Source: Flavobacterium endoglycinae
GTDB lineage: Bacteria > Bacteroidota > Bacteroidia > Flavobacteriales > Flavobacteriaceae
Assembly: GCF_017352115.1 (NCBI RefSeq)
Contig: NZ_CP071448.1
Location: forward strand, 4,004,001 to 4,068,000
Reading direction: 5' to 3'
Length of the DNA stretch: 64,000 nucleotides
Numbering within the stretch: the stretch's first letter is position 1; the number at the start of each line of letters is the position of its first letter. The translations under genes were made by a program, and so were the position numbers. The notes under the pieces are model-generated. The model saw only the letters and a program-made list of their open reading frames with translations, was not told where the DNA came from and ran no database searches. This document shows, in pieces, positions 36,586 through 46,022 of the stretch.

Positions 36586-37038
36586 TTACAAAGTGATATT
36601 TCTTTTGAAAGCACAGCCTAATTCAATAATCGAATCGGTTTTGGCAATTCCGGGAATGCTGTCGATTTTTTCGTAAAGAATTTTACGCATATGTTCGTGG
36701 TTTTTGGCAATAATTTTAATGTAAAGTGTGAAAGAACCCGTTACATAATAACATTCCGTAATTTCAGGAATTTTTTTCATTTCTTCTATAATACGATCAG
36801 AATCAGAATCTTTATTCAGTGTGATTCCCGTGAAGGAAGCCCAGTCGTAACCAATGTTTTTTTCTTGTATAATAGGTTTTATACCGCCAATAACACCTTG
36901 CTCAATCATTCGATTAATACGCTGATGCACCATTGTGTTTGATATTTTTAAATTGGCTGCAATTGCAGAAAAAGCCATTCTTCCGTCTTTTTCTAATTCC
37001 TTCAATATATTAATATCGAATTCGTCTAATATATCCAT
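36586..37038 (-). CDS. Lrp/AsnC family transcription regulator
   Basis: 150 residues. Helix-turn-helix at about 8-50 (LDEFDINILKELEKDGRMAF, then LKISNTMVHQRINRMIEQG) and an amino-acid-binding RAM domain at about 65-145 (ECYYVTGSFTLYIKIIAKN). First gene of the peptidase operon and divergent from rocD; the local arrangement suggests it controls both in response to an amino acid, perhaps ornithine or arginine. Confidence 0.93.
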   Translation of the reverse strand: MDILDEFDINILKELEKDGRMAFSAIAANLKISNTMVHQRINRMIEQGVIGGIKPIIQEKNIGYDWASFTGITLNKDSDSDRIIEEMKKIPEITECYYVTGSFTLYIKIIAKNHEHMRKILYEKIDSIPGIAKTDSIIELGCAFKRNITL

Positions 37039-37207
37039 TCTTTACAAGTGATTTAAATCTTTTTTGATTCATAAAAGTAACCATTTTTTTCAATAATGGA
37101 CAATAAAATTGCATTTGGTGTTTGAAGTAATTTGATTTTAAAAACGTGCATAAAAATTAATTTTGACTCATTTTGTGTATTTTTTCGGTTAAATTTAATT
37201 TTTAAAG

Positions 37208-37236
37208 TTTGTATTTGATATTTTTTGATACTTTTG
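37208..37236 (+). promoter_or_regulatory. Putative rocD promoter
   Basis: TTTG (37208-37211), 17 bases, TACTTTTG (37229-37236), fitting the Bacteroidetes consensus. It lies downstream of the upstream in-frame ATG at 37209, which therefore cannot be the start; the ATG at 37257 is used. Confidence 0.55.
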
Positions 37237-37256
37237 TATTTGAAAAATACCAAATT

Positions 37257-38507
37257 ATGATACATACAGAAAATACACTTTCATCAAAATCTGAAGTTTT
37301 GATAGAAAAAGAGAATAAATACGGAGCTCATAATTATCATCCGCTTCCTGTGGTTTTAGAAAAAGGGGAAGGTGTGTATGTATGGGATGTCGACGGGAAA
37401 AAGTATTTTGATTTTCTTTCGGCTTATTCTGCTGTAAACCAAGGACACTGTCATCCTAAAATTGTTCAGGCAATGGTAGATCAAGCACAAAAACTAACAC
37501 TTACTTCGCGTGCTTTTTACAATGATAAATTAGGAAATTACGAAGAATACATCACGAAATATTTTGGTTTCGATAAAGTGCTTCCTATGAATACTGGTGC
37601 AGAAGCCGTTGAAACTGCGCTTAAAGTTTGTAGAAAATGGGCATATGAAGTAAAAGGAATTCCAGAAAATCAAGCGCAGGTAATTGTGTGTGAGAATAAT
37701 TTTCATGGAAGAACGACTACAATCATTTCGTTTTCTAATGACGAAACGGCACGTAAAAACTTCGGACCTTTTACAGATGGTTTTATAAAAATTGAATATG
37801 ATAATCTGGCTGCGCTTGAAAACGCACTTGAATCATCAAAAAATATTGCTGGGTTTTTAGTAGAACCAATTCAGGGTGAAGCTGGAGTATATGTTCCATC
37901 TGAAGGATATTTGGCAAAAGCGAAAGCACTGTGTGAAAAACATAATGTTTTATTTATTGCTGATGAGGTTCAAACAGGAATTGCCCGCACCGGAAAATTA
38001 TTAGCGGTTCATCACGAAAATGTACAGCCAGATATTTTGATTTTAGGGAAAGCTATTTCTGGAGGTGTTTATCCAGTTTCTGCAGTTTTGGCAAACGATG
38101 AAATTATGAATGTAATTAAGCCGGGACAACATGGTTCTACTTTTGGAGGAAATCCAGTTGCTGCTGCGGTTGCGATTGCCGCACTTGAAGTAATTAAAGA
38201 TGAAAAACTAGCTGAAAATGCAGAACGTCTTGGTGTTATTTTAAGAAATGGGCTTAATGAAATTGCGGAGAGAAATCATTTAATTACACTGGTTCGTGGA
38301 AAAGGTTTACTGAATGCGATTGTAATTAACAGTACTGAGGATTCTGATCTTGCTTGGGAAATATGTTTAAAATTCAGAGATAACGGATTATTGGCAAAAC
38401 CAACGCACGGAAATAAAATCAGATTGGCTCCGCCATTGGTAATGACCGAAGAACAAATCAAAGAATGTCTTGAAATCATTGAGAAATCGTTGAACGAGTT
38501 TAGATAA
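37257..38507 (+). CDS. rocD: Ornithine--oxo-acid transaminase
   Basis: 416 residues from the ATG at 37257 (a longer frame from 37209 overlaps the promoter and adds an unconserved hydrophobic stretch). PLP-dependent class III aminotransferase turning ornithine plus 2-oxoglutarate into glutamate semialdehyde plus glutamate. Motifs: MNTGAEAVETALK, ADEVQTGIARTGK, and PLP lysine in LILGKAISGGVYPV near residue 265. Cytoplasmic. Divergent from the Lrp gene; its substrate would follow from arginine released by the cyanophycinase operon. Confidence 0.95.
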   Translation: MIHTENTLSSKSEVLIEKENKYGAHNYHPLPVVLEKGEGVYVWDVDGKKYFDFLSAYSAVNQGHCHPKIVQAMVDQAQKLTLTSRAFYNDKLGNYEEYITKYFGFDKVLPMNTGAEAVETALKVCRKWAYEVKGIPENQAQVIVCENNFHGRTTTIISFSNDETARKNFGPFTDGFIKIEYDNLAALENALESSKNIAGFLVEPIQGEAGVYVPSEGYLAKAKALCEKHNVLFIADEVQTGIARTGKLLAVHHENVQPDILILGKAISGGVYPVSAVLANDEIMNVIKPGQHGSTFGGNPVAAAVAIAALEVIKDEKLAENAERLGVILRNGLNEIAERNHLITLVRGKGLLNAIVINSTEDSDLAWEICLKFRDNGLLAKPTHGNKIRLAPPLVMTEEQIKECLEIIEKSLNEFR

Positions 38508-38533
38508 TATTTCATTACAAGATCAAAAAATAG

Positions 38534-38565
38534 AAAGCTGTGGAAATTCATTCACAGCTTTTTTT
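38534..38565 (+). terminator. Terminator of rocD
   Basis: AAAGCTGTG / CACAGCTTT stem with T-run, 27 bases past the stop. Confidence 0.8.
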
Positions 38566-38765
38566 ATAAATACCATTTTGCAGAAGTCTAAATTATATAA
38601 CAAAGGAATTTAATTATATAAATTTTAAAATGGGTCTCTAGATTAGATTTGAATCTGATTAAAAGATAAAACCAAAAATAATTTTCAATACCAGTTTATT
38701 GATTTTAAGCTGAATTGATACGCAAGCACCCAAACTGAATTGTAAACTTTATACCTTGTAAAAAG

Positions 38766-39215
38766 ATGGCTTATGCAAATAGTATTACTCGTTTTTTAGA
38801 TGCGCAGAATAAACTTTATCTTACTGCTTATTCAGAGATTAAGAAAGGAAAGAAACAAACGCCTTGGATGTGGTGTATTTTTCCTCAGATTAAAGGGTTG
38901 GGAAAAAGCGATCTTGCCAAATATTATGCAATTGAAGATTTGAAAGAGGCAGAAGCATTTTTAAATCATCCGATTTTGTCAAAACATTTAATTGAAATTT
39001 CACAGCTTTTGCTGAATTTCAGAAATAAATCAATTGAAACCATTCTAGGAGAACTTGATGCTCGTAAACTGCGTTCGTCTATGACGATTTTTTCTCAGGT
39101 TGAAAATGCGAATCCTATTTTTCAGGAAGTACTAGATGCGTTCTTTTCAGGATATTCAGATCCAATTACTTTGTCGATTGCCCATGCTTCTATAGAAACT
39201 TTAGCAGAAGCGTAA
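38766..39215 (+). CDS. DUF1810 family protein
   Basis: 149 residues, cytoplasmic. The start RFLDAQ-x-x-Y and the block PWMWCIFPQIKGLGKSDLAK are typical of DUF1810. Function unknown. It stands alone between rocD and a SusD gene. The upstream gap (38566-38765) is AT-rich with no element I can identify. Confidence 0.9.
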   Translation: MAYANSITRFLDAQNKLYLTAYSEIKKGKKQTPWMWCIFPQIKGLGKSDLAKYYAIEDLKEAEAFLNHPILSKHLIEISQLLLNFRNKSIETILGELDARKLRSSMTIFSQVENANPIFQEVLDAFFSGYSDPITLSIAHASIETLAEA

Positions 39216-39278
39216 ATTTTTAAAACATTAAAGAGACCTAATTTTTTCAATTTTACTTATCTATATATTCAATTCAAA

Positions 39279-39315
39279 TAAAAAACCATTCGCTGCCAAC
39301 GAATGGTTTTTTTTA
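39279..39315. terminator. Bidirectional terminator between DUF1810 and SusD genes
   Basis: AAAACCATTCG / CGAATGGTTTT stem with A- and T-runs on both sides, between convergent genes. Confidence 0.85.
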
Positions 39316-39333
39316 TTTAAGTTTTTGAAATTA

Positions 39334-40734
39334 TTAATTAGCTCCTGTGTAACCCGGATTTTGAGTAATCAGTTTATTAGCATCTTTTTCTTTTAACGGA
39401 ATTGGGAATACCAAGATATCGTCATCAAAAGGAATTAAATCAGAACCATCTCCATTTGTACTAACATCTATAGAGCGTTGTGTTCTTCTGATGTCATGAA
39501 TAAGAAATCCTTCCATACCTAATTCTAATTCTCTTTCTAACCAGATATCATTTATAGTAACAGCAGTTAGATTATCAGCATGTGCTCTTGATCTGATGAT
39601 GTTTATATCGTCAAGTGGAGTGTTTCCAACAGCTGTACCTTCTTTAAGGTTCCCTTCAGCTCTAATTAAATACATTTCGGCCAAACGAATGATTCCAACA
39701 TTAGCAAACTGATCGGTAAACTTAGAAGTTAAAATTCTTCCGTTTGCGTCATTCTCATAGTTAAATACTGCTCTATCATCAGGATCGCTAAATTTAGCTA
39801 AATAAGCATCTCTAATAGAGAAATCTCCGCCACGGCCTCCATTGTTTTCAGAAGCATAGAAAGTTACAGCATCATTAACACCTGTTTGTTTGGTAATTTG
39901 GATTGCAAATACGTCTTCTGTCTGATCCGTGTCATGATTAAATGCAGCGCCATAAGTCTGAGATAATCCATGACCGCTGTTTTCAATTACATCATCTGCG
40001 GCGTCTCTGGCTAAATCGTATTTTCCTTGTTGTAAATAAACTCTTGCCAGTAATGCCTGAGCTGCATATTTATCAGCGTAAAAACTATTATCAGCAGGCA
40101 GATTGGCATACGCTAGTTTTAAACCGTCTATGATTACTTTGTATGTTTCTTCAACGCTGCTTCTTTCTTTAGATAAATCGACACTGAAATCATAAATGGC
40201 ATTTGGTCGTATTACAACTCCTAATTGATTATTGGTCTGGCCACTTACGTATGGTTTTGCAAAGAAACGCACTAAATCAAAGTAAGCTAATGATCTAAGG
40301 AAATTAGCTTCACCAATCATTACCGCGCGTCTGTCTGGATCTTTTACTTTGTCGATGTTTTCAATTACAGTATTTGACGCATTTATAATTTGATACAACC
40401 TCGCATACGTTCCTTCGATGATAACATTATCTGCTAACATATTCTTGATGTACATCTGTCTTAATTCACCAAAGGTACCTCGCCATCTTAAATCCGTTGT
40501 ATTTAATGCGCCGCTTACACCAAGTAAGTCTGCATATAATAAAATTCTTCCTCCGTAAGCATTTCCATTTGCGGCAAGTGCATAAGTACCAGTAAGCACA
40601 TTGGTTACACCAGTTTCTGTGCTTAAAGTTTTGTCTGCATCCTCTCGTTGTTTAGGTTCTATATCTAGTTCGTTTTCACAGCTTGTAAAAAATACTGCAA
40701 AAAGTATCAATAGGATTAATTTATTTGCTTTCAT
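39334..40734 (-). CDS. SusD/RagB-like lipoprotein of an orphan pair
   Basis: 466 residues. Lipobox ending at C19 (FFTSC-ENELDIEPKQ). SusD fold marks: IGEANFLRSLAYFDLVRFF near 128-146 and ERELELGMEGFLIHDIRRTQ near the end. Surface ligand-binding partner of the SusC just upstream (10-base gap). No enzyme or regulator gene is adjacent, so the ligand cannot be guessed, though the sulfur genes begin 350 bases beyond the SusC start. Confidence 0.93.
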   Translation of the reverse strand: MKANKLILLILFAVFFTSCENELDIEPKQREDADKTLSTETGVTNVLTGTYALAANGNAYGGRILLYADLLGVSGALNTTDLRWRGTFGELRQMYIKNMLADNVIIEGTYARLYQIINASNTVIENIDKVKDPDRRAVMIGEANFLRSLAYFDLVRFFAKPYVSGQTNNQLGVVIRPNAIYDFSVDLSKERSSVEETYKVIIDGLKLAYANLPADNSFYADKYAAQALLARVYLQQGKYDLARDAADDVIENSGHGLSQTYGAAFNHDTDQTEDVFAIQITKQTGVNDAVTFYASENNGGRGGDFSIRDAYLAKFSDPDDRAVFNYENDANGRILTSKFTDQFANVGIIRLAEMYLIRAEGNLKEGTAVGNTPLDDINIIRSRAHADNLTAVTINDIWLERELELGMEGFLIHDIRRTQRSIDVSTNGDGSDLIPFDDDILVFPIPLKEKDANKLITQNPGYTGAN

Positions 40735-40744
40735 CTTGTTCTTT

Positions 40745-43735
40745 TTAAAAATTAAAGTTTACACCAATTGCTGTTGTTCTTGCCGGTGGTGCAGAGTAAA
40801 AATCTTCCCCAATTCCCGTATCATCTCTTCTTGCTTCTGGGTCGTTACCTTTGTAGTTGGTAAAAGTTAAAAGGTTTACAGCAGTGAAATAAACTCTTAA
40901 GCTGCTCATACCTAAATCTTTCAATACATCTTTAGGAAGTGTATATCCTAAAGTAAGGTTTCTTAAACGAACAAAATCGGCTTTGTCAAGATAGCGGGAA
41001 GAATCCTGTGTCCCGTTCGAACCTCCAAAACGTGCTTGAGGTACATCGGTAATATCACCAGGTTTCTGCCATCTGTTTAACTGATCTGCTGTTTGGTTAT
41101 CAAAATAATCAGCAGCAGTTGATTGGTAAATTCCTGCCGAGTTGTAAATGCTAGCTCCCCATTCTCCTTGGAAAGTAAATGAAAAATCAAATCCTTTGTA
41201 AATAATCGTGTTTGTTAAACCCGACATTAAAGTTGGGAATGGATTCCCCATAATAACACGTTGTGCTTCACTATAATCGTTTGTTTTGGTGCGGTCAAGT
41301 GTACCATCAGCCTTTTTAGTGTTTTTATAAAATAAAGCATCTCCGTTTTCTGGATCAACACCTGCGTATTCTACTAAATAAAAAGATGAAATGTTTTCGC
41401 CAACTCTATTGATGTTGTACGAAACAATAATATCTCTGTTGTCATTCGGAAGTGATTTTACTTTCGATTGGTTTGTAGTAAGGTTAAAGCTTGTGTTCCA
41501 TTTGAAGTTTTCTTTGTCAATGTTTTTAGTATTTAAAGTGACTTCAAAACCATTGCTTCTAATTTTTCCAATGTTTTTATTAATAGATGCAGCTCCAGAG
41601 CTTATTGGAAGCGGTACTTCGAAAAGTAATCCGTCAGTATCTTTTTGGTAATAATCTGCTTCAAGCGAGAATCGGTTAATAAATCCAACTTCAATACCAA
41701 AATCGGTTTGAGCTGATTTTTCCCAAGTTAAATCATTATTACCCGGCTGATCGAATGTTAGTCCAGATTTCAAGTTATACGGATTAGGTCTGTAAAGCTG
41801 GCGTGATGCAAAATTTCCAATTTCGGCATTTCCTAATTTTCCCCAGCTTCCTTTAACTTTTAAATTCGTTAGGACAGTATTGTCTTTTAAGAATTCTTCC
41901 TGAGAAATAACCCATCCGGCAGAAAAGGCTGGAAAAACTCCAAAACGTTCGTTTTTACCAAAACGAGAAGATCCGTCGCGACGAATACTAGCTTTTAAAA
42001 GGTATTTACCCATGTACGAATAATTTAATCTCCCAAACTGAGAAACAAATGCATAATCTGTTTCGTTTCCGTGTCCTTCGTTTACCTCGGCACCACCATC
42101 AACAGTTTGAAAATCATCGCTTGAGAAATAAATACTGTTTACATCTTGATATCTTCTGTGGTATTTGTTGAATTCCATACCTGCAACCACATTTAAATTG
42201 TGCTTTTCAGCAAATGTTTTATCAAATGTAAAGTAGTTACTCGAAACATAGTTTTCTGTGTTTACAGAAGTTGCAAATACCGCTCCATCTGTTGCCATAA
42301 AAGGAGCGTTTTTACCCTGCCAGTAATCTTCTGTTTGAGATAAAAGGTCATATGAGAAGTCAGAATTAAATTTTAGAGAAGATAAGATCCTAAATTCTCC
42401 AAAAACTTTTCCGGTTAATCTTCGCATTATGGTTTTCCAGAAAGTGTTGTCTTTTGCTAAAAGATAATTTGAATATTCTGTATTTGGGTTAGCACTTCCA
42501 TCTTCTAATCTTGCAGGCGAAATTGGTGCTTGCGCAACTGACTGCAACGGTGAAGAAAACGAGTTGTCATCTTGAACTCTGTGAATTAAAGATCTAGAAA
42601 ATCCAAGGTTCATTCCTAAAGTAAGACGATCCGTAACTCTATGTGATACGTTGGTTCTTGCTGTAAATCTTTCTAAAGTATTACTGTCTACAATACCAAT
42701 TGTGTTGTTGTACGCACCTGAAAAGAAATATTTTGTTTTATCGTCTCCTCCAGAAGCAGAAAAATCAGCATCTGTTGTATAACCTGTTTTTAAAGCGATA
42801 TCCTGCCAGTCGGTATCTACTGCGCCATTTCTCCAGTCTGTTCCTTGAGAAAGATATTCCAGTTCATCTTCAACTGATTCCAAATCGTCAACGTTACGTC
42901 CAGCTTCTTGCAATAATTCAACGTATTGTTTTGCGTTAAGCCACTTTCTTTTATGTGTAGCTTCGCTAACCCCTTGAGAAAGATTTACAGTAAAAGATCC
43001 TTTTCCTTCTTTTCCTTTTTTAGTGGTAATTAAAACCACCCCGTTGGCTCCACGTGCTCCATAAATCGCAGCAGAAGAAGCATCTTTTAATACATCTATC
43101 GATTCGATTTCGTTGGTGCTCAAAGTCAGCAATGGGTTGGTTGGCGCACCGTTACTAGATTCATCATCATTAATCAAAGGAATTCCATCTAGTACATACA
43201 ATGGCTGTGTTCCGGCGCTGATACTTGCCGCACCACGCACACGAATGTTAATTCCTCCGTCAACTTTACCATTGGTCTGCGTAATCTGAACCCCTGCCAG
43301 TTTTCCAACTAATGCGTTCTGCACGTTTGAAACTGGAATCTGCTGGATATCTTTAGCAGTTACTCTAGCGATATTGTCAGTAAGGTTTCTTTTTGATTGT
43401 GTTCCGTATCCTACAACGAGTACAGCTTCTAGTTCGTTTTGAGTTTCAACCAGTTCTATAGTCATTTGGTTAGCAGCTGGAACTTCTACCGTATTAAAGC
43501 TTACATAACTTACGGTAAGGATCTGGCCTTTTTTGGCCGCAATTTTAAACAAACCGTCAAAATCAGTTTGAGTACTTACGTTTGTGCCTTTTAAAATGAT
43601 ATTTACACCAGGAATTGGCATTCCTTTTTTATCGATTACTTTTCCGGAAATTGATTCCTGTTGAGCAGCGGCAATCTGTACAAATAGTATTGAGATCAGC
43701 CATAAAAAATGCTTTAGGTTAATTTTCATATTCAT
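40745..43735 (-). CDS. SusC/RagA-type TonB-dependent transporter (orphan pair)
   Basis: 996 residues. Signal peptide, regulatory-like domain (GKVIDKKGMPIPGVNIILKG), plug (ALVGKLAGVQITQTNGK; AAIYGARGANGVVLITTKKG) and a barrel ending in aromatic F-N-F. The start could also be the second Met (two codons later). Outer-membrane importer. Its own promoter in the 43736-44004 spacer is not obvious. Confidence 0.95.
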   Translation of the reverse strand: MNMKINLKHFLWLISILFVQIAAAQQESISGKVIDKKGMPIPGVNIILKGTNVSTQTDFDGLFKIAAKKGQILTVSYVSFNTVEVPAANQMTIELVETQNELEAVLVVGYGTQSKRNLTDNIARVTAKDIQQIPVSNVQNALVGKLAGVQITQTNGKVDGGINIRVRGAASISAGTQPLYVLDGIPLINDDESSNGAPTNPLLTLSTNEIESIDVLKDASSAAIYGARGANGVVLITTKKGKEGKGSFTVNLSQGVSEATHKRKWLNAKQYVELLQEAGRNVDDLESVEDELEYLSQGTDWRNGAVDTDWQDIALKTGYTTDADFSASGGDDKTKYFFSGAYNNTIGIVDSNTLERFTARTNVSHRVTDRLTLGMNLGFSRSLIHRVQDDNSFSSPLQSVAQAPISPARLEDGSANPNTEYSNYLLAKDNTFWKTIMRRLTGKVFGEFRILSSLKFNSDFSYDLLSQTEDYWQGKNAPFMATDGAVFATSVNTENYVSSNYFTFDKTFAEKHNLNVVAGMEFNKYHRRYQDVNSIYFSSDDFQTVDGGAEVNEGHGNETDYAFVSQFGRLNYSYMGKYLLKASIRRDGSSRFGKNERFGVFPAFSAGWVISQEEFLKDNTVLTNLKVKGSWGKLGNAEIGNFASRQLYRPNPYNLKSGLTFDQPGNNDLTWEKSAQTDFGIEVGFINRFSLEADYYQKDTDGLLFEVPLPISSGAASINKNIGKIRSNGFEVTLNTKNIDKENFKWNTSFNLTTNQSKVKSLPNDNRDIIVSYNINRVGENISSFYLVEYAGVDPENGDALFYKNTKKADGTLDRTKTNDYSEAQRVIMGNPFPTLMSGLTNTIIYKGFDFSFTFQGEWGASIYNSAGIYQSTAADYFDNQTADQLNRWQKPGDITDVPQARFGGSNGTQDSSRYLDKADFVRLRNLTLGYTLPKDVLKDLGMSSLRVYFTAVNLLTFTNYKGNDPEARRDDTGIGEDFYSAPPARTTAIGVNFNF

Positions 43736-44090
43736 TTCGTTTAAATTAGTTCTTTCAAATATCCTAATTTACTGTTAATTTTTAAAGGTTTTTTAACAAT
43801 AAATTTCACAATAGGATTAGTTTTTGTGTTATTTGTAACTAAATAAAATATTTTTGTAAGTTTCTGTTAAAAGAAAAGCCCTTTGTTGATAAAATGTTAA
43901 ACAAAAAAGAATCATTCGCGTTTTATATGATGATATTTAACATAAAATGACCTTTAAAACCGCAATTTTAAAACGTTTTACTGATAATAATTTAGACTTT
44001 AAATAAAAAAGCGATAGTGATTGAACTATCGCTTTTGGTCGTAATTACTTAAAATATCAAAAAAAGTAATTATCGGGGGAGGAATAGACT
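43736..44090 (-). terminator. Spacer holding the terminator of the encapsulin operon
   Basis: A strong hairpin at about 44008-44036 (AAGCGATAGT / ACTATCGCTT) with a T-run on the minus strand ends the sulfur operon 55 bases after the cysteine desulfurase stop. The other 270 bases are AT-rich leader of the SusC gene; I see no gene, no cysteine-rich micro-ORF and no clear TAnnTTTG box. Confidence 0.7.
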
Positions 44091-46022
44091 TTAGAATTTT
44101 ACTTTTTTAAGTTCCCAAAGGGTTTTAATAAACGTATCGACATCTTCGGTTGTATTGTAAAATGCCAGTGAAGGCCGAACAGTGGTTTCAACTCCCATTC
44201 TTCGTAAAATGGGCTGCGCGCAATGATGTCCAGTTCGCACCGCGACACCTTCACGATTTAAAGCTTGTCCAACCTGATCGTTGCTGTAACCTTGTAAATT
44301 GAAAGACAATACACTGGCTTTGTCTTTTGCCGTTCCAATTAAACGAACGCCCGGAATTTCTTTTAAAAGTCGGGTAGCATATTCTAGTAAAAAATGTTCA
44401 TACTGTCCAATAGCTTCAATTCCAAGTTTGGAAACATAATCTATTGCAGCGCCAAGTCCAATCGCATCAGCTATGTTTCCTGTTCCGGCTTCAAAACGAT
44501 TTGGTGCTTTGTGGTATTTGATTTCTTCAAAAGTGACATCTTGAATCATATTTCCACCAGATTGATAAGGCTCCATTTCATTTAAAAGATTTTCTTTTCC
44601 ATATAAAGCTCCAATTCCTGTTGGTCCAAATAATTTATGACCTGAAAAAACCAGCCAGTCTGGATTTAAATGCTGCACATCCACTTTCATGTGCGAAACC
44701 GACTGTGCGCCGTCTATTAAAACTTTTGCTCCAGCGGCATGAGCCATTTCGACTATTTTTTTTGCCGGAGTAACCGTTCCAAGTGCGTTTGAAACTTGTG
44801 TAAAAGCAACTAAACGGGTTTTCGAATTCAGTAGTTTTGCATATTCATCAAGGAGAATCTGACCATCATCATCTACTGGAATTACTCTTAGTTTCAATCC
44901 TTTTTTATCCGCCAGTCGTTTCCACGGAACAATGTTGGCGTGATGTTCCAGATTGCTTACTATAATTTCATCTCCAGAAGATAAATTATGTTCGCCCCAA
45001 GTCGATGCTACTAAGTTAATTCCTTCTGTAGCGCCTCGTACAAATACAATTTCGTTAACTGAATTGGCATTCAAAAAAGTTTTTACTTTTTCACGTGCCG
45101 CTTCGTAAGCATCAGATGCTCTTGCGGCCAATTCATGTGCCGCACGATGAATATTTGAATTTTCATGTTCGTAGAAATACGCAATACGATCAATAACCGA
45201 TTTTGGTTTTTGAGTTGTTGCCGCATTATCAAACCAAACCAATGGTTTGCCGTTTACGGTTTCATTTAGAATAGGAAAATCCTTTTTTACCAATGCAGCA
45301 TCAAAATGAGTTGCTTTAAACAAAGGGATTTCTTTTGTGTCGAATGAATTTCCCACAATTATATTGGAACTTCTTCTATCAAAAGCAAAAGGATTCTGTT
45401 CTAAAAAATAGTAAGCAGCGGCAGTTTCATTTCCATTGAATGGAAAATCCACACGCTTTCTAAATTGTGTATCGACAGAAGCTAATGCGGTTTGTAGTTC
45501 TATTTCAAAAGAAGAACTTTCAGTCTGAAACGGAAGGTATTGATTATTCAATGCTATGGATGAAAAAATACTTTCTTCATTCAGCTGCGGTGTTCCGTTA
45601 TTCAAATTGATATCGTAAAATCCTGTTTGTGGATTGTTCAGATTTAAGTTTTGATTGTCATGAATTCCTTTTGAATAATTTTCACTTTGCGGATCAAACC
45701 CTGCTCCAGCATTCGGGTATAAAACAGAAGCTCCAGTATTGCCATAATCAATAACTGAAGGAGAAACGCCAAAACCACTGAAAGAATGCTGCGCAGGCTG
45801 TACATTTGACGGAACTGCCAGCGGTACCTGATTTAAAGAATCAGAACTTCCGGTATGCAATATCGTTTCTGCCAGTTTTGCAGCACGAGGATGTTCGCTT
45901 TTGTCTGGACTTAATGAAATTTCTTTTGGAAATTCATTAGGCAGGGCTTTGAACAATTCGTTAGCCAACAACTGCAGATCGTCAATATTTGGTAAACCGT
46001 TGTTGTTAATATTTGTACTCAT
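44091..46022 (-). CDS. Family 2A encapsulin cargo: cysteine desulfurase with disordered loading domain
   Basis: 643 residues, about 240 longer than ordinary SufS. Residues 1-240 are low-complexity (N, Q, S, P, G rich; NLNNPQTGFYDINLNN) and match the targeting domain known for SrpI-associated cysteine desulfurases. Residues about 245-643 are a type II PLP cysteine desulfurase: WFDNAATTQKP, NIHRAAHELAARAS, SNLEHHANIVPW, PLP lysine about K463 in FSGHKLFGPTG, and catalytic C601 in RTGHHCAQP. It makes alanine and persulfide/S0 from cysteine inside the shell. Its start overlaps the shell stop by 17 bases. Confidence 0.95.
   Translation of the reverse strand: MSTNINNNGLPNIDDLQLLANELFKALPNEFPKEISLSPDKSEHPRAAKLAETILHTGSSDSLNQVPLAVPSNVQPAQHSFSGFGVSPSVIDYGNTGASVLYPNAGAGFDPQSENYSKGIHDNQNLNLNNPQTGFYDINLNNGTPQLNEESIFSSIALNNQYLPFQTESSSFEIELQTALASVDTQFRKRVDFPFNGNETAAAYYFLEQNPFAFDRRSSNIIVGNSFDTKEIPLFKATHFDAALVKKDFPILNETVNGKPLVWFDNAATTQKPKSVIDRIAYFYEHENSNIHRAAHELAARASDAYEAAREKVKTFLNANSVNEIVFVRGATEGINLVASTWGEHNLSSGDEIIVSNLEHHANIVPWKRLADKKGLKLRVIPVDDDGQILLDEYAKLLNSKTRLVAFTQVSNALGTVTPAKKIVEMAHAAGAKVLIDGAQSVSHMKVDVQHLNPDWLVFSGHKLFGPTGIGALYGKENLLNEMEPYQSGGNMIQDVTFEEIKYHKAPNRFEAGTGNIADAIGLGAAIDYVSKLGIEAIGQYEHFLLEYATRLLKEIPGVRLIGTAKDKASVLSFNLQGYSNDQVGQALNREGVAVRTGHHCAQPILRRMGVETTVRPSLAFYNTTEDVDTFIKTLWELKKVKF

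Noticed and set aside
37209..37256. Longer rocD start at 37209
   Set aside because: The segment contains the promoter boxes and adds 16 hydrophobic, unconserved residues; the ATG at 37257 fits the family.
40745..43735. Orphan SusCD pair as part of the sulfur regulon
   Set aside because: A strong terminator separates it from the encapsulin operon and its leader has neither the operator repeat nor a cysteine micro-ORF.
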